From NCBI GenBank assembly GCA_905233855.1, contig CAJOGA010000020.1:1-39473 (forward strand): a stretch of DNA of 39,473 nt, written 5' to 3'. Shown here piece after piece: positions 8,617 to 13,488 of the stretch. Positions within the stretch are counted from its first letter, which is position 1. The number at the start of each line of letters is the position of its first letter. Both the position numbers and the translations under genes were made by a program. The notes under the pieces were generated by a model. That model ran no database searches, had not been told where the DNA came from, and saw only the letters and a list, made by a program, of their open reading frames with translations. The DNA is from an uncultured Clostridia bacterium (GTDB lineage Bacteria > Bacillota > Clostridia > UBA1381 > CAJOGA01).

Positions 8617-9966
8617 TCACATCAACAGTTTTCCGGCGATGGAATAATACAAAACAAGCGTTACGGCATCTACTATTGTTGTTATTAACGGTGCCGCCAT
8701 TATTGCCGGATCTATCTTTAACATTTTGGCAACTATAGGCAAAATACTGCCTATGGTTTTTGCCATTATAATTGCTCCTATCTGTGCCAACGCAACGACA
8801 AGCGGTATAAGTCCCAAATTGCCGTACATTATAAGCAAACGTATATAGTTTGCCGCGGCAAGTATAATACCCACAATAATACTTATCCTGAATTCCTTCC
8901 AGACAACGTAAAAAATGTCCGATACCTTTATCTCACCCAATGCCATACCGCGTATGACCATTGTGCTTGACTGACTTCCGGCATTACCCCCTGTGCCCGT
9001 GAGCATCGGCATAAAGCTTACAAGAACAGGTATTGACGAATACACAGCCTCGTAGCTGCCAAGTATCGCCCCTGTTACCATGCCGCTCAACATAAGACAC
9101 AAAAGCCATACAAACCTGTTTGCAGCAAGCCTGAAAACACTCGTTTTCAGATACGGCTTTTCGCTCGGCGATATTGCCGCCATCTTATGGAAGTCCTCCG
9201 TTGTTTCTTCACGCAATACGTCCAGAGCATCGTCTATGGTGATTATGCCCACAAGATGGTTTTGTGCGTCCACTACCGGCAAGGCAATAAGGTCGTATTT
9301 TGCCAACAACTTTGCCGCATCTTCCCTGTCGTCGGTCGTAACGGTGAATGGCTGTTCGGTTTCCATTATATTTTTTATAAGTTCATTGTCGTTTGCAAGC
9401 AACAGTTCCTTTACCGTTACCTTGCCCTCCAAATGTCTGTCGGCATCTATCACATAACAGGTATAGATCGTCTCTCTGTCTTCGCCTACTTTTCGTATAT
9501 GCTCTATCGCCTCTTTAACCGTCATGTCCTTACTGAGTTTGGTAAACTCCGATGTCATGACGCTGCCGGCTGAATTTTCAGGATAATTCAAAAACTGGTT
9601 TATAAGCGACCGTGTTTCCGGCGATGAGTTCCTCAAAACACGGTTTACCAGCTGTGCGGGCATCTCTTCAATCATATCCACGGCATCGTCCACCCAGAGG
9701 TCGTCTATTATCCTTGACAATTCCGTATCGGTTATGGCTTCCACTATTTTTTGTTGCATGTCGGAATCAAATTCGGCAAATACTTCAGCCTCTGTTTCCT
9801 TGGGCAAAGTTCTGAATGCTATGAGTGCCTGTTCCTGCGGCAACGATTCAATAGCCGACGCAAGGTCGACGCTGTTCATATCGTCAAACACACTGCGTAA
9901 CACCTTATAATTGCGTTCGTTTAAAAGTTCTGTTATATATTCAACATCCTGACGTTGTATTGGCAT
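8617..9966 (-). CDS. mgtE: Magnesium transporter MgtE (first copy, behind the regulatory leader)
   Basis: This MgtE protein of ~449 residues has the full order of N domain, two CBS domains, plug helix and five-helix channel. Matching motifs are LVNRVLRNSSPETRSLINQFLNYPENSAGSVM, YDLIALPVVDAQNHLVGIITIDDALDVL and MLTGTGGNAGSQSSTMVIRGMA. The track starts at a TTG (10011), but GGGAGGAAT lies directly before the ATG at 9966 (MPIQRQDVEY), so I use that start. It is the first structural gene after a long leader with a small ORF and an intrinsic terminator, which implies Mg2+-responsive attenuation (inference). It is followed by the second mgtE and probably feeds into it by co-transcription. Confidence 0.96.
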   Translation of the reverse strand: MPIQRQDVEYITELLNERNYKVLRSVFDDMNSVDLASAIESLPQEQALIAFRTLPKETEAEVFAEFDSDMQQKIVEAITDTELSRIIDDLWVDDAVDMIEEMPAQLVNRVLRNSSPETRSLINQFLNYPENSAGSVMTSEFTKLSKDMTVKEAIEHIRKVGEDRETIYTCYVIDADRHLEGKVTVKELLLANDNELIKNIMETEQPFTVTTDDREDAAKLLAKYDLIALPVVDAQNHLVGIITIDDALDVLREETTEDFHKMAAISPSEKPYLKTSVFRLAANRFVWLLCLMLSGMVTGAILGSYEAVYSSIPVLVSFMPMLTGTGGNAGSQSSTMVIRGMALGEIKVSDIFYVVWKEFRISIIVGIILAAANYIRLLIMYGNLGLIPLVVALAQIGAIIMAKTIGSILPIVAKMLKIDPAIMAAPLITTIVDAVTLVLYYSIAGKLLM

Positions 9967-9984
9967 TTTTATTCCTCCCGATGC

Positions 9985-10046
9985 AAAATAAAAACCCACG
10001 TCAGCAAACAACAGTTCAGCAAAAAACTGTCAGCCTGCAGCGTAGG
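9985..10046 (-). terminator. Intrinsic terminator (attenuator) in the mgtE leader
   Basis: On the minus strand CCTACG pairs with CGTGGG, CAGGC with GTTTG through wobbles, and ACAGTT with AACTGT. This gives one long imperfect hairpin (9995-10046) followed by TTTTTATTTT. It lies between the leader ORF and mgtE, only about 20 nt before the mgtE ORF's SD. Termination here would prevent transcription of mgtE, so it is positioned as an attenuator. Confidence 0.75.
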
Positions 10047-10104
10047 TATCTGATTTTTCACACTTATTCTTTGTGAAATTTTTTGCCCGCGTGTATATAC
10101 AGTA

Positions 10105-10142
10105 TGCGGCAATTATCGGCAATATATGCAGACAAAGCCGCA
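10105..10142 (-). other. Internal leader hairpin of mgtE
   Basis: TGCGGC and GCCGCA form a perfect stem enclosing about 26 nt, midway between the leader ORF stop and the attenuator. A further small stem, TTTCACA/TGTGAAA (10056-10078), lies between this hairpin and the terminator. Together they show that the leader RNA is highly structured. No M-box (ykoK) consensus was recognised. Confidence 0.55.
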
Positions 10143-10176
10143 ACAAATACGCATCACACAAGCATATTTGGACAAA

Positions 10177-10269
10177 TTAAATCATGCCAATACACAGAGG
10201 ATCGGCAAATGTAATTTTGTACAAACAGGGATCAGGTTCTACGCTTTTTCCTTTGGTACTTGTATCCAC
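10177..10269 (-). CDS. Candidate Mg2+-sensing leader peptide of mgtE (30 aa, EPDP motif)
   Basis: This short ORF is below the track's size limit. It starts at GTG 10269 with AAGGAGG placed 8 nt upstream, one of the strongest ribosome binding sites in the window, and stops with TAA at 10177. The peptide is MDTSTKGKSVEPDPCLYKIT followed by FADPLCIGMI. Residues 11-14 are EPDP, the acidic-proline motif that opens the E. coli MgtL leader peptide (MEPDP...). In E. coli that motif destabilises ribosomes when Mg2+ is low. The ORF lies in the transcript upstream of an mgtE and before an intrinsic terminator. Codons 9-11 contain AGCGTAG, a perfect complement of CTACGCT in the 5' arm of that terminator. 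No homologue was searched; function is inferred from motif and position. Confidence 0.75.
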   Translation of the reverse strand: MDTSTKGKSVEPDPCLYKITFADPLCIGMI

Positions 10270-10314
10270 TTACGTCTCCTCCTTTTTTCACACAATGTAA
10301 ATTTTCCCGTAAAT

Positions 10315-10342
10315 ATTATATGCAAAATAAACGCCGCAATTG
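10315..10342 (-). promoter_or_regulatory. Probable promoter of the mgtE leader transcript
   Basis: A perfect -10 TATAAT (minus strand, 10320-10315) stands about 35-40 bp before the SD of the leader ORF. A TTGCAA lies 19 bp further upstream as a possible -35, a spacing longer than usual. Transcription would start near 10306 and give a leader of about 340 nt. Confidence 0.55.
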
Positions 10343-10358
10343 CAATTTTACCAGGAGT

Positions 10359-10386
10359 AAAAATGCTTGCTCGCAAGGGCATTTTT
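10359..10386. repeat. Short hairpin next to the cloverleaf element
   Basis: AAAAATGC and GCATTTTT form a perfect 8-bp stem around an inner TTGC/GCAA pair. It carries T-runs on both strands and so could terminate transcription in either direction. It separates the mgtE promoter from the structured repeat region. Confidence 0.5.
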
Positions 10387-10398
10387 GCGACGCCGTCA

Positions 10399-10477
10399 AT
10401 TAACGCAGTGCTCGTATGAGCACGAAAGAGCTTTAGCTCTTGGGAATTTTATGGAATAAAATTCCGTATGCGTTAAT
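10399..10477. repeat. Cloverleaf-like palindromic element
   Basis: The ends ATTAACGCA and TGCGTTAAT form a perfect 9-bp closing stem. Enclosed are three perfect hairpins in a row: GTGCTC-GTAT-GAGCAC, AAGAGC-TTTA-GCTCTT and GGAATTTTAT-gga-ATAAAATTCC. The whole 79-bp unit folds as a four-way cloverleaf on either strand. It is not a tRNA: there is no T-loop, anticodon arm or CCA. It may be a small non-autonomous repeat with terminal inverted repeats. The track ORF 10433-10819 runs through it and is rejected. Confidence 0.7.
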
Positions 10478-10574
10478 TATAATCTTTTTGCATTTCAAAG
10501 TCAATACAATATAAAACAATATGCCAATAATTTTTAACTGTCTGCCATGTGTTAAAGTGTTTTTTCTGAAAAAG
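10478..10574. other. Spacer without recognisable features
   Basis: This AT-rich stretch lies between the cloverleaf element and the hairpin array. I see no ORF with an SD, no strong palindrome and no promoter that I would defend. Confidence 0.5.
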
Positions 10575-10810
10575 ACGAACGGTTTTGATGCAATTATTTT
10601 AATGAAATCGTTCGTTTCACTCACGGTGAAATCCAAACAAGTTTGGATGAGATCAAAGGCTTTGCCTTTGGTGAAATTAAATCCGTCCTCTTTAGCCCGA
10701 CGAAGCCGGATTTCATCACGAAGTGATTTCACCCGCGAAGCGGATTTATTCCGTCTTGAAAAGACGGATTTAACTGAAAAAACGACTTGTCGAAACAAGT
10801 CGTTTTTTCT
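10575..10810. repeat. Nine-hairpin array ending in a strong terminator
   Basis: Nine perfect or near-perfect hairpins follow one another almost without gaps. The clear ones are ATCCAAAC-AA-GTTTGGAT, CAAAGGC-TTT-GCCTTTG, AAATCCG...CGGATTT, ATCAC-GAA-GTGAT, CCGC-GAA-GCGG and CCGTCTT-GAA-AAGACGG. The last is GAAAAAACGACTTGT-CGAA-ACAAGTCGTTTTTTC (10776-10809), a 15-bp stem whose minus-strand loop is UUCG, with T-runs on both strands. Arrays of this kind recur in gut Clostridia genomes, from memory and without a search. Their translation yields repetitive spurious ORFs such as track 10433-10819. Confidence 0.75.
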
Positions 10811-10820
10811 GTCTAACAAC

Positions 10821-10872
10821 TACCAAAAGTACACCAAACCATAGAAAGAACACCAAAAAGTACACCATAGAA
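10821..10872. repeat. Degenerate tandem direct repeat
   Basis: Two copies of a unit resembling ACCAAAAAGTACACCA-TAGAA lie between the hairpin array and the DUF4097 stop codon; the first copy carries an extra AACCA. They may be a short tandem duplication or decayed mobile-element edge. No function can be assigned. Confidence 0.4.
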
Positions 10873-10887
10873 CCAGCTTTTCTGGAA

Positions 10888-11850
10888 TCACTCTTTATTT
10901 ATATCAATCGCAATATCGCCGGTCGAGGTGGTGATTTCACATCTTCCCCCCGAAATTGTATCAGGTACATTGATGTTGCCGGTCGATGTTTTTGCGATGA
11001 ATACCTTTTTCGAGCGAAGCGTTCCGGTCACATCTCCGGTCGAGGTCTTGACAGTGATCCGCCCGGCGTCACAGTTTTCAAAGTGTACGTCACCGGTATT
11101 CCTTTCGATGTTGAAATCATCGGCTGCGATCACATTTTTCAGCGTAAAGCTGCCGGTGCTTCCGTTTGAAAGCAACGCCCGGCATTCAACGTCTGTCAAA
11201 ACGGTTTTTCCGGTGCTGACATTGACAGAAAGCGTTTTTTTACAATCAATGTTTTTGCCGTTGATCCTTCCCGTCGAAACCGAAAGATCGATGCTGTCCG
11301 CGCGAACACCGCTGATACCGATATTTCCGGTGCTTGTGCTGATCTTCAGGCCTCCGTCGGAGGAAGTGTCAAAGGAAACGTCCCCCGTGTTTGTTGTGAT
11401 CTGCACTTCGCCGAAGGAAAAATGATCCGGAACAGATACGTCGCCGGTGCTTGATGTGATTGTTAAAGCCGCATAGTATTCTGAAGGAAGATACACCGTC
11501 ACAGATTGCTCCTTGAAGGAAAACAACGTAAGATGATCGTACCACTCACGATTATCAACGGCGATGATTTTCAGATTGCCGTTTTCAACGGAAACCTCAT
11601 GCCTGACTTTTTCCCACTCAACACAATCTACCTGTACTCTTTCGTCCTCGGACGGCTTGAACGTGATATCGGCTTCATTCGATTCGATTGCTATTGTCTC
11701 AAAAACTTCGCTCAGCGTATACGTATTTGTTTCATATTTTGCTGTATCCAAATTTGAAAAATCAAAACCAAAGGCAATGAACGCAACCCCGATAATAACG
11801 ACTCCAATGGCAGCAAGTACTACGGCAGCGAGAATAAATTCTTTCTTCAT
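10888..11850 (-). CDS. DUF4097 family beta-helix membrane-anchored protein
   Basis: This 320-residue protein has an N-terminal membrane segment (residues ~7-29, ILAAVVLAAIGVVIIGVAFIAFGF). An extracytoplasmic domain follows, built of repeated short beta-strands with a recurring STGDV/STGNI motif (SSTGDVSV, NTGDVSF, STGNIGI, STGRING and so on). This is the DUF4097 (putative adhesin/LiaG-like) pattern. Proteins of this group occur next to DUF1700 and PadR genes in Clostridia and Bacilli and are thought to act in envelope-stress responses; the molecular role is unproven. It overlaps the upstream DUF1700 gene by 4 bp (ATGA). Third-position GC is visibly higher than in the surrounding housekeeping genes, which hints at acquisition as a cassette. 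Confidence 0.88.
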   Translation of the reverse strand: MKKEFILAAVVLAAIGVVIIGVAFIAFGFDFSNLDTAKYETNTYTLSEVFETIAIESNEADITFKPSEDERVQVDCVEWEKVRHEVSVENGNLKIIAVDNREWYDHLTLFSFKEQSVTVYLPSEYYAALTITSSTGDVSVPDHFSFGEVQITTNTGDVSFDTSSDGGLKISTSTGNIGISGVRADSIDLSVSTGRINGKNIDCKKTLSVNVSTGKTVLTDVECRALLSNGSTGSFTLKNVIAADDFNIERNTGDVHFENCDAGRITVKTSTGDVTGTLRSKKVFIAKTSTGNINVPDTISGGRCEITTSTGDIAIDINKE

Positions 11851-12449
11851 TTTGCTCTTTCCTTTCTGATAAACATAAACTTGAAAGCGACGCCTGCTTT
11901 CTTTGTCAGCTTAAAGATCCCTTTAGATGCTTCAATGCATCCGAAGAACGTAAATATAGAAACACCGGCGATGAAGAACGCCGCTCCGAGCATCATCAAA
12001 GCGGGAAGTATGTTCCCCTTAACGTAATATACGATTGCTGCAGCAATTCCGCCGAGAACACAAGCCAAAAGGGAGATTTCAATCGCCCAAAGTGAAAAAA
12101 TGAGTGCCCAGACGACGATATACAGCGAAAGAACGATCGCACTTGTGGCGGCGAGCAGCGGAAACCACACCGGGAAACCGAGAACGATCAAAACAACCTC
12201 CCAGCTGCGTAAGGCCCGTTTTGGTTTCACTTTTTCCTTGACGAACTTTGGAAGCGGGATATCCGCGACGATCTGTGTCTTGATCTCATTGATATTGCCT
12301 AATTCGGCTACCGCCGCCTCCTCGGTTATACCTTCTTCCATGCGGTCGTCGATTATTTCGCCGTAAAAGGCGATGCGCTCTTCTATATCGTCCTGCGGAA
12401 GTCCCGAAAGAACGCTTCTCAAGTCTGACAGAAATTCTTGTTTATTCAT
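11847..12449 (-). CDS. DUF1700 (HAAS) membrane protein
   Basis: This 200-residue protein has an N-terminal helical HAAS/DUF1700 domain: MNKQEFLSDLRSVLSGLPQDDIEERIAFYGEIIDDRMEEG with ITEEAAVAELG. Three to four transmembrane helices follow (~75-185), then a short basic tail. HAAS domains are coupled to PadR regulators and DUF4097 proteins in stress-response operons; their biochemical function is not known. It overlaps padR by 8 bp upstream and DUF4097 by 4 bp downstream, so all three are translationally coupled. The start is ATG at 12449, just within the padR 3' end. Confidence 0.88.
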   Translation of the reverse strand: MNKQEFLSDLRSVLSGLPQDDIEERIAFYGEIIDDRMEEGITEEAAVAELGNINEIKTQIVADIPLPKFVKEKVKPKRALRSWEVVLIVLGFPVWFPLLAATSAIVLSLYIVVWALIFSLWAIEISLLACVLGGIAAAIVYYVKGNILPALMMLGAAFFIAGVSIFTFFGCIEASKGIFKLTKKAGVAFKFMFIRKERAK

Positions 12450-12759
12450 GATAATCTTCCTCTGTAATAAATTGATAAATGGAGATCACTTCTTTCCATT
12501 CTTTCTTGAATTCGTCTATTCGCTTTACACCTTTTTGTTTGATATGGTAGTATTTTCGTAGTCTTCCATCGTGTTCCGAGCTTCGCACCGTCAACATGTC
12601 GGCGCTTTCGAGTCGTTTTAATATTGTATATAACGTCGATTCGGACAACTCGATATACGGTTTAAGGTCTTTTATGATTTTATATCCGTAGGAGTCCTCA
12701 TTCTTGATCGCGGCAAGAACGCATATGTCAAGCAAACCTCGTTTCAATTGAACGTCCAT
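12442..12759 (-). CDS. PadR family transcriptional regulator
   Basis: This 105-residue winged-helix repressor has the PadR core: LKRGLLDICVLAAIKNEDSYGYKIIKDL, then LSESTLYTILKRLESADMLTVRSSEHDGRLRKYYHIKQKG. A C-terminal dimerisation helix is rich in Lys, Glu and Trp. The ATG at 12759 has GGGAGG upstream. It is first in the padR-DUF1700-DUF4097 operon. Its promoter (12784-12812) overlaps a perfect 7+7 palindrome, strongly suggesting autoregulation. PadR proteins of this short class respond to phenolics, antibiotics or envelope stress in other species; the inducer here is unknown. Confidence 0.93.
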   Translation of the reverse strand: MDVQLKRGLLDICVLAAIKNEDSYGYKIIKDLKPYIELSESTLYTILKRLESADMLTVRSSEHDGRLRKYYHIKQKGVKRIDEFKKEWKEVISIYQFITEEDYHE

Positions 12760-12779
12760 ATAATACCTCCCATCGTGTA

Positions 12780-12812
12780 ATACATCTTATCACGATGTAT
12801 CGGACTTGTCAA
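12780..12812 (-). promoter_or_regulatory. padR operon promoter with overlapping operator
   Basis: On the minus strand TTGACA (12812-12807) and TAAGAT (12789-12784) are separated by exactly 17 bp. The perfect palindrome ATACATC-N7-GATGTAT (12780-12800) spans the -10 and half the spacer. A second inverted pair, CATCGTG/CACGATG, overlaps it. Binding there would block RNA polymerase, as expected of an autorepressor. Confidence 0.8.
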
Positions 12813-12845
12813 GGTGGAGTGAGGAAGATAGTTCAAATCCCCCCA

Positions 12846-12893
12846 TCCCGTCTCTTTTTGCTGCTCTTTGCAGCGTAAAGAAACGGGAAAAGT
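12846..12893. other. Imperfect hairpin in the gene-free stretch between padR and the tRNAs
   Basis: TCCCGT and ACGGGA close a hairpin with an inner CTGC/GCAG stem. Just before it, AGTTCAAATCCCCCCATCCCG resembles the 3' part of a tRNA T-arm, but no pairing half is present. The remaining sequence from 12813 to 12937 holds no supported gene. Confidence 0.35.
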
Positions 12894-12937
12894 GCACCAG
12901 CTTTTTCGACCGTTTTAACGTCCTGAAAACAAAAAAT

Positions 12938-12975
12938 CGGGCTTCCGGACGGCTGATCAACCGTCTGAAAGCCCG
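12938..12975. terminator. Bidirectional terminator-like hairpin
   Basis: CGGGCTT-c-CGGACGG and CCGTCTG-a-AAGCCCG form a 14-bp stem with one mismatch and an 8-nt loop. On the minus strand it is followed by ATTTTTTGTTTTC, and on the plus strand a T-run comes after 10 nt. It would back up termination of the tRNA transcript. Confidence 0.75.
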
Positions 12976-13013
12976 AAAATGCCTGTTTTTCCCATATTTT
13001 TGCCCAAAATGCG

Positions 13014-13057
13014 AAAAGAAACGTCTTTTATCGTGGTAGACAAAAGACGTTTCTTTT
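13014..13057 (-). terminator. tRNA-Ser transcript terminator
   Basis: AAAAGAAACGTCTTTT and AAAAGACGTTTCTTTT make a perfect 16-bp stem with a 12-nt loop, one base beyond the encoded CCA of tRNA-Ser(GCU). The 3' arm ends TTTCTTTT on the minus strand. Position and strength mark it as the main terminator of the tRNA pair. Confidence 0.8.
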
Positions 13058-13058
13058 A

Positions 13059-13150
13059 TGGCGGAGTAGGAGAGATTCGAACTCTCGCGCCGGTTACCCG
13101 ACCTATACCCTTAGCAGGGGCACCTCTTGAGCCTACTTGAGTACTACTCC
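13059..13150 (-). tRNA. tRNA-Ser (anticodon GCU)
   Basis: On the minus strand GGAGTAG...CTACTCC forms the acceptor stem, with discriminator G and an encoded CCA (13061-13059). The anticodon loop is CCCCTGCTAAGGGG-like with GCT, reading AGC and AGU codons. The long variable arm (GGTCGGGTAACCGGC) is typical of tRNA-Ser, and the T-arm GAGAGTTCGAATCTCTC is perfect. It is co-transcribed with the tRNA-Ser(UGA) 27 bp upstream. Confidence 0.95.
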
Positions 13151-13177
13151 AGATAAATAATAATTATGAGATTATGG

Positions 13178-13266
13178 TGGCGGAGAGAGTGGGATTCGAA
13201 CCCACGGACGCTTGCACGTCGACGGTTTTCAAGACCGTTCCGTTATAACCACTTCGGTATCTCTCC
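13178..13266 (-). tRNA. tRNA-Ser (anticodon UGA)
   Basis: On the minus strand GGAGAGA...TCTCTCC forms the acceptor stem, with discriminator G and encoded CCA (13180-13178). The anticodon stem-loop is CGGTCTTGAAAACCG with TGA, reading UCA-family serine codons. A long class II variable arm (GACGTGCAAGCGTC) and the T-arm GTGGGTTCGAATCCCAC confirm serine. A consensus promoter lies just upstream. Confidence 0.95.
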
Positions 13267-13289
13267 ATGCAAAAATCAAGTGCTTGTTT

Positions 13290-13318
13290 ATTATACAAGC
13301 TTTATTCGGTTTTGTCAA
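13290..13318 (-). promoter_or_regulatory. Consensus promoter of the tRNA-Ser pair
   Basis: TTGACA (13318-13313) and TATAAT (13295-13290) on the minus strand are separated by exactly 17 bp. Both hexamers match the sigma-70/SigA consensus perfectly, and transcription would start about 15 bp before the mature tRNA 5' end. Confidence 0.9.
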
Positions 13319-13488
13319 TACATTTTTGCTCATTTTTTGTGCAGAAGCCAAAAATTATTTAACTGTTTAAAATTGTATTGTAATTTTAAATTATTTTGCT
13401 TATAATGAGGAAGATAAACGGCACAGGTGTAAAGAGCTGTTTAAAAAGCGGCTTTATGTTTTATTAATGCTTTGAAAGGTGAGTGTGT

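Noticed and set aside
9967-10320. M-box (ykoK) Mg2+ riboswitch
   Set aside because: The position is right for one, but none of the conserved M-box loops were recognised; the SD-ORF-terminator layout explains the leader better. A covariance scan would settle it.
10126-10419. 97-aa plus-strand ORF (MQTKPQQIRITQ...)
   Set aside because: It is antisense to the mgtE leader and its small ORF, lacks an SD and resembles no protein.
10399-10477. tRNA gene, because of the cloverleaf shape
   Set aside because: It has no T-loop (GTTCRA), anticodon loop pattern or CCA, and the arms are perfect palindromes unlike a tRNA.
10575-10810. CRISPR array
   Set aside because: The hairpins differ from each other; there is no repeated unit with unique spacers and no cas gene.
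10433-10819. 128-aa minus-strand ORF in the track (MLDRKNDLFRQ...)
   Set aside because: It runs straight through the hairpin array and the cloverleaf; its translation is a by-product of palindromes, it has no domain, and the composition is repeat-like.
12806-13039. 77-aa plus-strand ORF before the tRNA genes
   Set aside because: It crosses terminator hairpins, has no SD, and its composition is not protein-like.
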